The notes beneath the pieces were generated by a model. The model was not told the DNA's origin, did not search any database, and saw only the letters and a list, made by a program, of their open reading frames with translations. This document shows, one piece after another, positions 52,594-61,486 of a stretch of DNA of 64,000 nucleotides; within the stretch, counting starts at the first letter, position 1; every line of letters begins with the position of its first letter. The position numbers and the translations under genes are program-made. The stretch is from Rhizobium sp. BK376 (lineage in GTDB: Bacteria > Pseudomonadota > Alphaproteobacteria > Rhizobiales > Rhizobiaceae), in the NCBI RefSeq assembly GCF_004341625.1, contig NZ_SLZG01000003.1, positions 120,949 through 184,948 of the forward strand. Reading direction: 5' to 3'.

Positions 52594-53628
52594 ATGCTGA
52601 AATTCATTGCGGCTGTTTCATTTGCGTTTCTTGGATTTCTATCCGCCGCCGATGCCCGAACGATTACCGATGCCGCCGGCCGAAAGGTCGACATTCCCGA
52701 CAAGGTCAGCCGCGTCTTGGCCGCCGGCCCGCCGGCCTCGGTGCTCGTTTATGTGCTCGCTCCCGACAAGTTGACCGGCTGGGTTCAGGCGCCGAGCGAT
52801 GCGGAAAAGCCGTTCCTTATGCCGTCAGTCCGCGATCTGCCCGCCTATGGCCGGCTAACGGGCAAGGGCGGAACGGCGAACATGGAATCCGTCATTGCTG
52901 CCAAGCCCGATCTCATCATCGATGTCGGCACGGTCAATCCGACCTATGCCTCGTTGGCCGACAAGGTGCAGGCGCAGACCGGCATCCCCTATGTCCTGAT
53001 CGACGGTAGTTTCGCGAAGAGCGCCGAGACGCTGAAGCAGGCGGGCGACATCCTCGGCGTGCCCGATCGCGCCAAGCTGCTGGCGGACTATGCCGATGCC
53101 AAGCTGACGGATCTCAGCGACAAGCTCGCAACCATCCCAGCCGATCAGCGACCGAAGGTCTATTACGGCCGCGGCCCGGCGGGTCTCGAAACCGGGCTTG
53201 CCGGCTCCATCAGCCTGGAAATCCTCGAAGCGGCTGGCGCAACCAATGTCGCGGCCGCTGCGGGCAAGGGCGGGCTGACGCAAGTCTCGCTTGAGCAAAT
53301 TCTTGCCTGGAACCCGGATACGATCCTCGCGGCCAGCGGCAAATTCGCTTCCGCCGTCAAGAGCGATCCGACCTGGGCGAGCATCGACGCCGTAAAGAAC
53401 AGCCGGGTCTTCGTCACGCCAAGCCTGCCCTTCGGCTGGTTCGACGCCCCGCCCGGCATCAACCGCTTGATCGGCATCGCCTGGTTGGAAAAGCTGCTCT
53501 ATCCCAAGGTCTTCACGGCCGATCTCTCCGGCGAAGTCCGAGATTTCTACAAGCTCTTCTATCAGGTCGATCTGACCGATGAGCAGCTGCAGATCCTGCT
53601 GAAAGGTGCTGCGACATCGCAAAACTAG
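52594..53628 (+). CDS. Iron-chelate ABC transporter, periplasmic binding protein
   Basis: 344 residues with a signal peptide ('FAFLGFLSAADARTI'). The class III solute-binding fold (FecB/BtuF/FhuD type) is shown by 'TDAAGRKVDIPDKVSRVLAA' at the N-terminus, 'IAAKPDLIIDVGTVNP' and 'VSLEQILAWNPDTILAA', with the C-terminal lobe 'LPFGWFDAPPGINRLIGIAW'. It should deliver a siderophore, heme or cobalamin-like ligand to the permease encoded next. Which ligand is unknown; no TonB receptor is in the window. It is the first gene of a three-gene transporter operon. Confidence 0.9.
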   Translation: MLKFIAAVSFAFLGFLSAADARTITDAAGRKVDIPDKVSRVLAAGPPASVLVYVLAPDKLTGWVQAPSDAEKPFLMPSVRDLPAYGRLTGKGGTANMESVIAAKPDLIIDVGTVNPTYASLADKVQAQTGIPYVLIDGSFAKSAETLKQAGDILGVPDRAKLLADYADAKLTDLSDKLATIPADQRPKVYYGRGPAGLETGLAGSISLEILEAAGATNVAAAAGKGGLTQVSLEQILAWNPDTILAASGKFASAVKSDPTWASIDAVKNSRVFVTPSLPFGWFDAPPGINRLIGIAWLEKLLYPKVFTADLSGEVRDFYKLFYQVDLTDEQLQILLKGAATSQN

Positions 53629-53696
53629 CGGCAGGAGAGGCGGCGCCTGCGCGGACCTCGTCACGCAATGGCCTCCTGTGGCTCGGCCTTGCCGGC

Positions 53697-54659
53697 TTGC
53701 TGATCCTCGCCTGCCTGTCGATGATGGTCGGAAAATATGGTGCCGGACCGATGCAGTTGTTCGATGCGCTCGGCGCGGCTTTGACGGGCCAAAAGGTCGA
53801 TCCGATTCTTTCGACCGTTCTCTGGAATGTCCGCCTGCCGCGCGTCGCCGCCGGCCTCTGCATCGGCGCTGCGCTTTCGGCCGCCGGCGCCACCTATCAG
53901 GGCCTCTTCCGCAATCCGCTAGTGTCGCCGGATATTCTAGGCGTCTCTGCCGGTGCCAGCCTCGGTGCAGTGCTCGGCATCTTCCTCTCCTTGCCCGTCG
54001 TGCTGATCCAGATTGCCAGTTTTCTTGGCGGGCTTCTCGCTGTTGCCGCTGTCTACGTAGTCGGTGCAACAATTCGCGGCTGCGATCCGGCACTGACGCT
54101 GGTGCTGGCAGGCATCGCCGTGGCGGCGCTGGTGGGCGCAGGCATATCGCTGATCAAGATCCTCGCCGATCCCTACGATCAGCTCCCGGCTATAACCTAT
54201 TGGCTGCTCGGCAGCCTCACGGTCATCACGCGCGGCGATATCCTCTCCATCCTCCCGGCGCTGATCCTCGGCTTCGTGCCACTGATGTTGCTGCGCTGGC
54301 AGATGAACCTGATGGCGCTCGGCGATGAGGAGGCACAGTCGATCGGCGTCGATACGCGCCGGATAAGGCTGGCCCTGATTCTGTCGGCCACGCTGATCAC
54401 GGCGGCCGCCGTCTCCATCTCAGGCATTATTGGCTGGATCGGCCTCGTCATTCCACATATTGCCCGCATGCTCGTCGGTCCCGATTTTCGCCGCTTGCTG
54501 CCAGCCTCGATGATGCTGGGCGGTTCCTATCTCCTCGTCGTCGACATGCTCGCCCGCACGATCGCAATGATCGAAGTGCCGCTCGGTATCCTGACGGCGG
54601 CCGTCGGCGCGCCGTTCTTCCTTTGGCTGCTGGCCTCAGGCAGGAGGGGCTGGCAATGA
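53697..54659 (+). CDS. FecCD-family ABC transporter permease (start uncertain)
   Basis: About 320 residues as drawn from a TTG at 53697. Family marks: 'VLWNVRLPRVAAGLCIGAAL', 'ATYQGLFRNPLVSPDILGVS', 'GISLIKILADPYDQLPAITY', 'WIGLVIPHIARMLVGPDFRR' and 'PLGILTAAVGAPFFLWLL'. The frame is open from 53583 with plausible residues ('NGLLWLGLAGLLILACLSMM', a complete first helix) but contains no ATG, GTG or TTG before 53697, and starting there removes half the first helix. A rare start codon or a small frameshift near 53606-53615 are the alternatives. The ATPase gene overlaps its stop. Confidence 0.85.
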   Translation: MLILACLSMMVGKYGAGPMQLFDALGAALTGQKVDPILSTVLWNVRLPRVAAGLCIGAALSAAGATYQGLFRNPLVSPDILGVSAGASLGAVLGIFLSLPVVLIQIASFLGGLLAVAAVYVVGATIRGCDPALTLVLAGIAVAALVGAGISLIKILADPYDQLPAITYWLLGSLTVITRGDILSILPALILGFVPLMLLRWQMNLMALGDEEAQSIGVDTRRIRLALILSATLITAAAVSISGIIGWIGLVIPHIARMLVGPDFRRLLPASMMLGGSYLLVVDMLARTIAMIEVPLGILTAAVGAPFFLWLLASGRRGWQ

Positions 54660-55429
54660 AGCTTGATCTTAGCAGGCTCTCTTTCGGCTATGGCACAGGC
54701 ACGATTGGCGAGGATGTAACGTTGTCGCTGGCGGAAGGCGAGGTGTTGGCCCTGCTCGGCCCCAATGGGGCGGGAAAGACGACGCTCTTCAAGACTGTTC
54801 TCGGCCTGCTGCCGCTGAAAGCGGGCGAGATCACACTGGATGGCAAGCCGCTCTCCGGCTGGTCGCGCCGCGAGCGCGCGAAGCGTATCGCCTATGTGCC
54901 GCAGGCCCATACCGCGCTCTTCCCCTTCACCGTCTTCGATGTGGTGCTGATGGGGCGGGCAGCGCATCTGCAACCCTTCGCCATGCCCGGCGCTGCCGAT
55001 CGGGCCGCCGCGGCGGAGGCTCTATCGAGTCTCGGCATGGCTCATCTCACTGAGCGTCCCTATACCGAGATCAGCGGCGGCGAGCGGCAGATGGTCCTGA
55101 TCGCCCGCGCGCTGGCGCAATCACCCTCCATCCTCGTCATGGACGAGCCGACATCGAGCCTCGACTACGGCAACCAGATGCGGCTGCTTGCGCATATCCG
55201 GAGGTTGTCACAGCGCGGCCTGTCGATCATCCTGTCAACGCACAATCCTGACCATGCCTTCCTCGTCGCCGATCGCGTCGCGTTGCTGCACGAGGCGCGG
55301 CTGATCGCGCTCGGCGCCCCCGCAGAAGTACTGACTCCTGACATGATGAAGCGGCTTTACGGGATCGATGTCGTCATCGGCTCCGTTGCGGGCAGTGATG
55401 CGAGGCTCTGCGTCCCGCGCCTGGATTAG
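54656..55429 (+). CDS. Iron-chelate ABC transporter ATPase (FecE/BtuD type)
   Basis: 257 residues from the ATG at 54656 (AGGAGGGG upstream), overlapping the permease stop as ATGA. Walker A 'LLGPNGAGKTTLFKTVLG', Q-loop 'YVPQAHTALFPFTVFDVVLM', signature 'EISGGERQMVLIARALAQS', Walker B 'ILVMDEPTSSLDYGNQ' and H-loop 'ILSTHNPDHAF' are all in order. It energises uptake by the preceding permease and binding protein. It converges on betC with a 10-base gap. Confidence 0.96.
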   Translation: MKLDLSRLSFGYGTGTIGEDVTLSLAEGEVLALLGPNGAGKTTLFKTVLGLLPLKAGEITLDGKPLSGWSRRERAKRIAYVPQAHTALFPFTVFDVVLMGRAAHLQPFAMPGAADRAAAAEALSSLGMAHLTERPYTEISGGERQMVLIARALAQSPSILVMDEPTSSLDYGNQMRLLAHIRRLSQRGLSIILSTHNPDHAFLVADRVALLHEARLIALGAPAEVLTPDMMKRLYGIDVVIGSVAGSDARLCVPRLD

Positions 55430-55439
55430 CCCCGCCTCT

Positions 55440-56963
55440 TCACTCGCCGCGCGGATACCGCTGGCTCTCTTCCAGGATGTTGAGGTCCATATGGTTGCGC
55501 ATGTAGCGCTCCGAGGCGCGCTGCAGCGGCTGGTGATCCCAGGGATAATAAGCGCCATTGCGCAGCGCCTCATAGACCACCCAGCGGCGCGCCTGGCTCT
55601 CGCGAACGGCGGCGTCGAAGGCACCCATGTCCCAGCGCTCCTCCCGTTGTCTGCGGAAGCTCGCGACGACGTCGGCGAAATCGGGATCGTCGGCGAGGTT
55701 TCTGAGCTCCAGCGGGTCGCTGTCGAGCTCGAAAAGCTGGTCCGGATCGAGCACGCAATGGATATATTTCCACTTGCCCTCACGGATGCAAACGAGCGGC
55801 GCGTAGGATCCCTCCGCCGCATATTCCATCAGCACAGACGCGGTGCGGCCTTCGCCCTTCATGACAGGCACAAGGCTGATGCCGTCGGTCCACGGCTGCA
55901 CGTCCTCCATGGAAATGCCGGCGAGATCGGTCATCGTCGGCGTCACATCGAGATTGGAGCTCGGCTCCAGATGCAGGCGGGGCTTGATGCCAGGCCCTGC
56001 GATCATCAGCGGCACACGGGCCGAGCCTTCGAAGAAGTTCATCTTGAACCAGAGACCGCGCTCGCCGAGCATGTCGCCATGGTCGGAGCAGAACAGGATA
56101 TAGGTGTTGTCGAGCATCCGCGTGCGCGCCAGCGTGTCGATCAGCTCGCCGACCTTCTCGTCGATATAGGAAATATTGGCGAAATAGGCACGGCGCGAGC
56201 GCATGACGTTGTCGTCGGTCACGTCGAAATTCTGGTAGTCGCAGGAATGGATGATCCGCTTCGAATGCGGGTCCTGTTCGTCTTCCGGAAGGGCGCCGAT
56301 CTCCGGCAGCAGATGCTCGCAGCCTTCATAGAGATCCCAGAATTTCTTGCGCGCAACATAGGGGTCGTGCGGATGCGTGAAGGAAACGGTGAGGCACCAG
56401 GGGCGGCGACCCTGGTCGTCATTCTCGCGGGACAGATGATAGAGCTTCTGGTTGGCGAGGAAGGCGACTTCGTCGTCATATTCCATCTGGTTGGTGATCT
56501 CGGCAACGCCGGCGCCGGTCACCGAGCCGAGATTGTGATACCACCAGTCGATGCGCTCGCCGGGCTTGCGGTAATCGGGCGTCCAGCCGAAATCCGCCGG
56601 ATAGATATCGGTTGTCAGCCGCTCCTCGAAGCCGTGCAGCTGGTCGGGCCCGACGAAATGCATCTTGCCCGACAGAGCCGTGTAGTAACCGGCGCGGCGC
56701 AGATGATGCGCATAGGTGGGGATTGACGAAACATATTCGGCGGCATTGTCGTAAACGCCGGTCCGGCTCGGCAGCTGTCCGGCCATGAAGGAGGCGCGCG
56801 CCGGCGCGCAGAGCGGCGACGAGGTATAGTTGTTCCGGAAGCGGGCGGAACGGGCCGCCAGCGCCTTCAGATGCGGCGCGTGTAGGAAATCGGCCGGGCC
56901 ATCCGGAAAGAACTTTCCGTTGAGCTGATCGACCATGATGATGAGAATGTTCGGGCGCGCCAT
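55440..56963 (-). CDS. betC: Choline-sulfatase
   Basis: 507 residues. It hydrolyses choline-O-sulfate to choline and sulfate, giving choline for glycine betaine. The type I sulfatase signature 'SSPLCAPARASFMAGQLPSR' holds Cys52, which is matured to formylglycine. The N-terminal metal site is 'NILIIMVDQLNGKFFPDG'; 'LFCSDHGDMLGERGLWFKMN' supplies the second Asp/His pair. The C-terminal part ('WVVYEALRNGAYYPWDHQPL') agrees with choline-sulfatases rather than arylsulfatases. The other bet genes are not adjacent here, unlike the Sinorhizobium betICBA operon. Confidence 0.93.
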   Translation of the reverse strand: MARPNILIIMVDQLNGKFFPDGPADFLHAPHLKALAARSARFRNNYTSSPLCAPARASFMAGQLPSRTGVYDNAAEYVSSIPTYAHHLRRAGYYTALSGKMHFVGPDQLHGFEERLTTDIYPADFGWTPDYRKPGERIDWWYHNLGSVTGAGVAEITNQMEYDDEVAFLANQKLYHLSRENDDQGRRPWCLTVSFTHPHDPYVARKKFWDLYEGCEHLLPEIGALPEDEQDPHSKRIIHSCDYQNFDVTDDNVMRSRRAYFANISYIDEKVGELIDTLARTRMLDNTYILFCSDHGDMLGERGLWFKMNFFEGSARVPLMIAGPGIKPRLHLEPSSNLDVTPTMTDLAGISMEDVQPWTDGISLVPVMKGEGRTASVLMEYAAEGSYAPLVCIREGKWKYIHCVLDPDQLFELDSDPLELRNLADDPDFADVVASFRRQREERWDMGAFDAAVRESQARRWVVYEALRNGAYYPWDHQPLQRASERYMRNHMDLNILEESQRYPRGE

Positions 56964-57117
56964 GAAACCATATCCTGCCTGTCGAGGGATGTCGGGACGC
57001 CTAAGCGAGCCGGTTTCCCGATGCCTTATGCCTTTTTAGAGCAAGGGGTTTCGTCGCACGAAGGTGGCAGCGCTGTAAAACGGATTATTTGCGACGCCGC
57101 CAGAGCCGGTAAGGGCT

Positions 57118-58494
57118 CTAGTCCGAGGTCAGGTCCTTGAGGAAATCGTTGCACCAGCGCGAGACGTCGTATTCGAGCAGGTGGTTCATCATGCCCCGCC
57201 AGCGCTCGATACGCTCTTCCTGCGGCATGTTCAGCGCCCGTGCCATCGCGTTTGCGGTCGACTCGACGTCGTATGGGTTGACGAGCAACGCGCCGTAGAG
57301 TTCGCGGGCAGCGCCGGCAAAGCGGGAAAGCACCAGAACGCCGGGATTTTCGGGGTCCTGTGCGGCGATATATTCCTTGGCCACGAGATTCATGCCGTCG
57401 CGCAGTGGCGTTACGAGGCCGACCTTCGCCAGCCGGTATAGTCCGGCCAGAATATGACGGCCGACGGAGCGATTGATGTAGCGGATCGGCACCCAGTCCA
57501 CGGTGCCGCTGGCGCCGTTGACCCGACCGGCCTGCTCGGCGACCATGCGCTGCATCGCTTCGTATTCCGGCACTTCCGAGCGCGATTTCGGCGTGATCTG
57601 CAGATAGGTCACGCGTCCCTGATGCGCGGGATTGGCCTTGATGAAGCGTTCGAAGGCGTCGATCCGCTGGGTGATGCCCTTTGAATAATCGAGCCGGTCG
57701 ACGCCGATGATCAGGTCGCGGCCTTCGATACTCTGGCGCGCCTTGCGCACCATGCTCTGGTGGGCGGCGCGCCTGGCGAAATCGGCAAATGCGGCGGTCT
57801 CGATGCCGATCGAGTAGAAGCCGCCCTTGAAGGTTCGGCCCTGTGCGGAATAGAGATTATCGCCCAGCGCTCCGCCCATTCCCTCACGCTTCAGGCAACC
57901 GGCGAAATTCTCGAGATCATGGTCCGTCTGGAAGCCGACGAGATCATAGTGCGAAAGCCCGCGCATGATCTCCTCATGCACCGGCATTGCAAAGAGCACA
58001 TCGGCCGGCGGCCAGGGGATATGCAGGAAAAAGCCGATGCGGTTCTTCAATCCCATCTGCCGAAGTTCCGCGGCAAGCGGAATGAGATGGTAATCGTGCA
58101 CCCAGATGATGTCGTCGGGCTTGATCAGCGGCGCGACGCGATGGGCAAAGAAGCGGTTGACGCGAAAATATCCCGCCATCTCCTTGCGCCCGTATTCAGC
58201 AAGATCCAGCCGGTAGTGGCAGATCGGCCAAAGAACGCGGTTGGCAAAGCCGTGATAATATTCCTCGACATCTGTGTCGGTGAGGTCGGTGAGGGCATAG
58301 GTGATTTTGCCCTGGACCTTCTGGGAGAGCGGCTCCGGCTCGCGTTCACCGCTGGATTTTCCCGACCAGCCCATCCATATGCCGCCGCGTTCTTCCAGCG
58401 CAGCGTGCAAGGCGACGGCAAGCCCGCCCGCCGGCGCAATGCCGCCTTTGTCAGGGACGGGGACACGATTGGAAATCACAACAAGACGGCTCAC
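57118..58494 (-). CDS. otsA: Trehalose-6-phosphate synthase (UDP-forming)
   Basis: 458 residues, a GT20 glycosyltransferase making trehalose-6-phosphate from UDP-glucose and glucose-6-phosphate. It starts with GTG at 58494, with AAGGA 7 bases upstream ('[17 protein letters not shown]'). Motifs: '[20 protein letters not shown]', '[19 protein letters not shown]', '[20 protein letters not shown]' (phosphate-binding Arg/Lys) and '[20 protein letters not shown]'. It lies 43 bases downstream of otsB on the same strand. Trehalose protects against osmotic and drying stress. Confidence 0.97.
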   Translation of the reverse strand: MSRLVVISNRVPVPDKGGIAPAGGLAVALHAALEERGGIWMGWSGKSSGEREPEPLSQKVQGKITYALTDLTDTDVEEYYHGFANRVLWPICHYRLDLAEYGRKEMAGYFRVNRFFAHRVAPLIKPDDIIWVHDYHLIPLAAELRQMGLKNRIGFFLHIPWPPADVLFAMPVHEEIMRGLSHYDLVGFQTDHDLENFAGCLKREGMGGALGDNLYSAQGRTFKGGFYSIGIETAAFADFARRAAHQSMVRKARQSIEGRDLIIGVDRLDYSKGITQRIDAFERFIKANPAHQGRVTYLQITPKSRSEVPEYEAMQRMVAEQAGRVNGASGTVDWVPIRYINRSVGRHILAGLYRLAKVGLVTPLRDGMNLVAKEYIAAQDPENPGVLVLSRFAGAARELYGALLVNPYDVESTANAMARALNMPQEERIERWRGMMNHLLEYDVSRWCNDFLKDLTSD

Positions 58495-58537
58495 GGAAAT
58501 ATCCTTTCAGGCAAAAAACAAATGGTGCTGAAAATGC

Positions 58538-59332
58538 TCACGCCACGAGCCTCCCGATCATGTGGCGAAGAGCGTCAGGAGAGGGGATGGACGAACGGGC
58601 GACGGTCTGCGCATTGAGCGGACCGACACGCAGGGACTGACCGCCGATGCGGTTGACGGCATGGAACATCGCCTCGTCGGTGACGTCGTCGCCGATCGCG
58701 AGCGGACGGCGGCCTTTAAAAGGCGTCTCCTCCAGAAAGGCCTCGACCGCCGCACCCTTGTCGGCGCGGGCGGGGCGAATTTCGACCACCATCTTGCCGC
58801 GCTGCAGGGTCCAGTCGGGGCCAGCCGCCCTGATATGGCGTTGCATCATCTCGTCCACGACGGCCTGATGCTCCGGAGCCTGGCGAAAATGCGCGCCGAC
58901 GGCAGCGCCCTTGTCCTCGATGAGAACGCCCGGCCAGGCCTTCGCCTCCTCGGCGATCGCCGCCTTAATCGCCTCGAAGGCGGGCGAGATGTGAATACGC
59001 CGGATTTGGCCCTCAGCGTCCCGTCTCTCGGCGCCGTGCAGCCCGGCGATCGGAAATCTGAAGGGCGAAAACAGGCTGTCGGCGAGCGACACCGCCCGTC
59101 CCGTCACCAGCGCCAGAGCGCCGCCCAGTCTTTCGGACAATGCATGGAGATTGGCCGGTAAGCCAGGAGGTACCACAACCCTATCCGGCGTTTCCGCAAG
59201 ATCGATCAGCGTGCCATCGATATCAAGAAAGAGAGCCCATTCTTCGGGATTGAGTGAGAGCGCGGTAAATGCCGGCTCGTCCATTGGCGCTTCTGACGTT
59301 GCGCCAGTCGCAAGCTTTTCCTGATAAGACAT
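58538..59332 (-). CDS. otsB: Trehalose-6-phosphate phosphatase
   Basis: 264 residues, a HAD-superfamily enzyme that dephosphorylates trehalose-6-phosphate. Motif I 'LFLDIDGTLIDLAETPDRVV' has nucleophile Asp37 and Asp39; 'ALVTGRAVSLADSLF' is the family element before the cap; 'RRPLAIGDDVTDEAMF' is motif IV with two Asp residues. 'VEIRPARADKGAAVEAFL' (Lys of motif III) completes the site. It is upstream of otsA. The CynX-type carrier gene ends 61 bases upstream, so a GntR-MFS-otsB-otsA transcript is possible. Confidence 0.96.
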   Translation of the reverse strand: MSYQEKLATGATSEAPMDEPAFTALSLNPEEWALFLDIDGTLIDLAETPDRVVVPPGLPANLHALSERLGGALALVTGRAVSLADSLFSPFRFPIAGLHGAERRDAEGQIRRIHISPAFEAIKAAIAEEAKAWPGVLIEDKGAAVGAHFRQAPEHQAVVDEMMQRHIRAAGPDWTLQRGKMVVEIRPARADKGAAVEAFLEETPFKGRRPLAIGDDVTDEAMFHAVNRIGGQSLRVGPLNAQTVARSSIPSPDALRHMIGRLVA

Positions 59333-59393
59333 AGGAACGTACCTATGTCACGATGCTCTTGGGGCAAGGCAGAATCCACTGGCAGGGGACCGA

Positions 59394-60689
59394 TCACTCG
59401 GGTTTGATGGTGACAGTCCGTGCCCCGACATGCCCCGTGCGTCCGGCTTGCCAACCATTGATCGCCGCCGCAAGGCCGAGGAGGACGAATAGAACCGCGG
59501 TCCAGCCGAAGCCGCCCGTCCAGCTGCGGATCAGCCCGACGATCAGCGGGCCGATCGAGGCGAGGAGATAGCCGACGCATTGCGCCATGCCGGACAGATG
59601 TGCCGCGACATGGGCATCGCGGGACCTGAGGACGATGACGGTGAGTGCGACGGCGATCAACCCGCCCTGTCCGATACCCTGCAGCACGGCCCAGAGCCAG
59701 ACGGTGGAGAGCGGCGCAAAAAGCAGCCCCAGCAGCGCGATAACCGCTATCGCGCAGAGCGCCACGTTGATCAGGCGCTGGTCCTTGCCGCGCACGGCGA
59801 TGTGCGGGCAAACGAGGCAGGACGCCGCCTGCACCATGACCGACACCGAAACGATGGCGCCAGCCGTGACGCCGTCGACGCCGCGCTCGCGCAGGATCGG
59901 AACCAGCCAGCCGAAGACGCAATAGGCGAGCGCCGACTGGAAGCCCATGAAAAGCGTGACCTTCCAGGCCAGCCTGTCCTTCCACAATCCTTCGACGCGA
60001 AAGCCGGTCTTTCGGGCCTGCTTGCCCGCGGAAAGCGCCTGCGGCAGCCAGATCAGCATGGTGATGAAAGCCGGCAGCGCCCAGATCGCAAGCGCCATGT
60101 CGAGCGAGCCACCGAAAAATCGCTCCGCCGGCAAGGTGAAGCCGGCAGCACCGGCCGCGCTGGCGCAAAGGGCCATCGTGTAGAAGCCGGTCATCAGTGC
60201 GGCCTTGTCGGCGAAGTCGCGCTTGACCAGTCCGGGGAGAAGCACGTTGCCGACCGCGATGCAGCCGCCGGCAATCGCCGTTCCGAGAAAGAGCAGAGGG
60301 ACGGAATGCAGCCCGCGCATGGCGGTCCCGATTGCCAGGAGGACCAGCACGCCAAGCAATGTCCGCTCCGAGCCGATACGCTGCGCAAGCCTGGCGGCAA
60401 GCGGCGAGAACAGGCCGAGGCAGACGACGGGAAGGGTGGTCAGCAGGCTGGCGCCGGTCGCCGATAGGCCGAGTTCCGTGCGGATCTCGGGCAGCAATGC
60501 CGAGGCGCTGGAGAATATCGCCCGAAGATTGAAGGCAATGAGGACGAGGCTGACGCCGAGAATGATCCGGCCGGCAGCGCTCTGGAGAACAGGAGGCTGC
60601 GGCCGGGGGATGCTATCGGCTTCCGCGTCGATCAGTGGCTCTTCGGCGTCGCTGAGGATGTCTGACGTTTGCGATATGGATTGGCTCAT
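59394..60689 (-). CDS. MFS transporter, CynX/NimT family
   Basis: 431 residues. After a 38-residue acidic, hydrophilic N-terminus there are twelve hydrophobic segments. 'LVLIAFNLRAIFSSASALLP' with the Asn-Leu-Arg motif, 'PLAARLAQRIGSERTLLGVL' and 'LGLSATGASLLTTLPVVCLG' are typical of the cyanate/nitroimidazole (CynX/NimT) family. The substrate is unknown. Its ATG overlaps the stop of the GntR gene (ATGA, 60686-60689), so the regulator and carrier are coupled, and the palindrome upstream of the regulator probably controls both. Confidence 0.9.
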   Translation of the reverse strand: MSQSISQTSDILSDAEEPLIDAEADSIPRPQPPVLQSAAGRIILGVSLVLIAFNLRAIFSSASALLPEIRTELGLSATGASLLTTLPVVCLGLFSPLAARLAQRIGSERTLLGVLVLLAIGTAMRGLHSVPLLFLGTAIAGGCIAVGNVLLPGLVKRDFADKAALMTGFYTMALCASAAGAAGFTLPAERFFGGSLDMALAIWALPAFITMLIWLPQALSAGKQARKTGFRVEGLWKDRLAWKVTLFMGFQSALAYCVFGWLVPILRERGVDGVTAGAIVSVSVMVQAASCLVCPHIAVRGKDQRLINVALCAIAVIALLGLLFAPLSTVWLWAVLQGIGQGGLIAVALTVIVLRSRDAHVAAHLSGMAQCVGYLLASIGPLIVGLIRSWTGGFGWTAVLFVLLGLAAAINGWQAGRTGHVGARTVTIKPE

Positions 60690-61378
60690 GACAGCAGCAT
60701 CCTGTCCAATGCGGCGATGACGGGCGCCATGAAACGGCGCACTGCGGCATCGGCCTGTTGCGGGTCGCCGGTTTCGATGGCGTCGACGATCTCGGCATGC
60801 GCCTGCATGTCGGGTTCGGGCACCTCGGCAGAGATGGTCGCTTCGATCGTTTCCTGGATCGAGGCGGAGAAGAATTCATAGATTTCGATCATCGCCCGGT
60901 TGCCGGAGGCGGCGATGACCGCCTTGTGAAAGGCAATGTCCCGGGCGACGAAAGCCGCGCGATCGCTATCGGTGGAATGGCCTCGCGCGGCAAGCAGCGC
61001 GCGCAATTCGGAAATGACAGCGGGTGTCTGGCGGATGGCGGCGAGCCGTGCAGCCTCGACGTCGAGCGCGCAGCGCGCCTCGAACTGGTCGCGCAATCCG
61101 GCCCTGCGGGCCATGCCGAGGGTCCGAGTCGCATCGACGGTCGAGCGCACATAGGTGCCCGACCCCTGCCGCGTTTCGAGATAGCCCTGGGAGACGAGGA
61201 CGCGCACGGCCTCGCGGATCGTGCCGCGGCTGACGGAGAGTGTGGTCGACAGCGTGGCTTCGTTCGGCAGCTTTTCGCCGACGGCCCAACGATGCGCGAG
61301 AATATCGGCGCGAATACTGTCGGCGGCGTTTTCAGCCAGGCTGCTGCGAGAGAGCGGTTCCATCGAGATCATATTCAT
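60686..61378 (-). CDS. GntR/FadR family transcriptional regulator
   Basis: 230 residues. The winged helix-turn-helix is 'WAVGEKLPNEATLSTTLSVS' followed by 'RGTIREAVRVLVSQGYLETR'. The C-terminal FCD domain has 'FEARCALDVEAARLAA', 'FVARDIAFHKAVIAASGNRA' and 'HAEIVDAIETGDPQQADAAV', with the metal-binding His/Asp residues of that group. Three ATGs near the start (61378, 61372, 61363) are possible and none has a strong ribosome site. The perfect palindrome at 61373-61403 covers the start and promoter, pointing to autorepression. It is co-expressed with the CynX carrier. Confidence 0.94.
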   Translation of the reverse strand: MNMISMEPLSRSSLAENAADSIRADILAHRWAVGEKLPNEATLSTTLSVSRGTIREAVRVLVSQGYLETRQGSGTYVRSTVDATRTLGMARRAGLRDQFEARCALDVEAARLAAIRQTPAVISELRALLAARGHSTDSDRAAFVARDIAFHKAVIAASGNRAMIEIYEFFSASIQETIEATISAEVPEPDMQAHAEIVDAIETGDPQQADAAVRRFMAPVIAALDRMLLS

Positions 61379-61403
61379 AAAGTCATCGGATGACTTTATG
61401 AAT
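61373..61403. promoter_or_regulatory. 31-bp perfect palindrome, GntR operator
   Basis: attcataaagtcat (61373-61386), cgg, atgactttatgaat (61390-61403): 14-bp arms without a mismatch. It covers the -10 region, the likely transcription start and the first ATG of the gntR-type gene. This is the expected place and form of an operator for an autorepressing FCD-type GntR protein. Confidence 0.8.
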
Positions 61404-61427
61404 AATGGTAAGGAAACTGCCCGTCAA
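61399..61427 (-). promoter_or_regulatory. Promoter of the gntR-cynX-like operon
   Basis: On the minus strand TTGACG (61427-61422), a 17-base spacer, then TATTCA (61404-61399). The -10 hexamer lies in the outer arm of the palindrome, so repressor binding would block it. The 5' leader before the ATG at 61378 would be only about 14 bases. Confidence 0.55.
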
Positions 61428-61443
61428 GCGGCGACCGAACAGA

Positions 61444-61466
61444 AAGGACCGCAACTTGCGGTCCTT
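61444..61466 (-). terminator. Intrinsic terminator of the peptidase gene
   Basis: aaggaccgca-act-tgcggtcctt, a perfect 10-bp stem. On the minus strand it is followed by ttctgtt. It lies 20 bases after the stop of the transglutaminase-like gene (61487) and separates it from the gntR promoter. Confidence 0.65.
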
Positions 61467-61486
61467 CGTCCCATCCGATGTAAAAG

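Noticed and set aside
55368..56726. 452-codon plus-strand frame opposite betC
   Set aside because: It overlaps the ABC ATPase end and runs antisense to a clear sulfatase; no ribosome site or domain.
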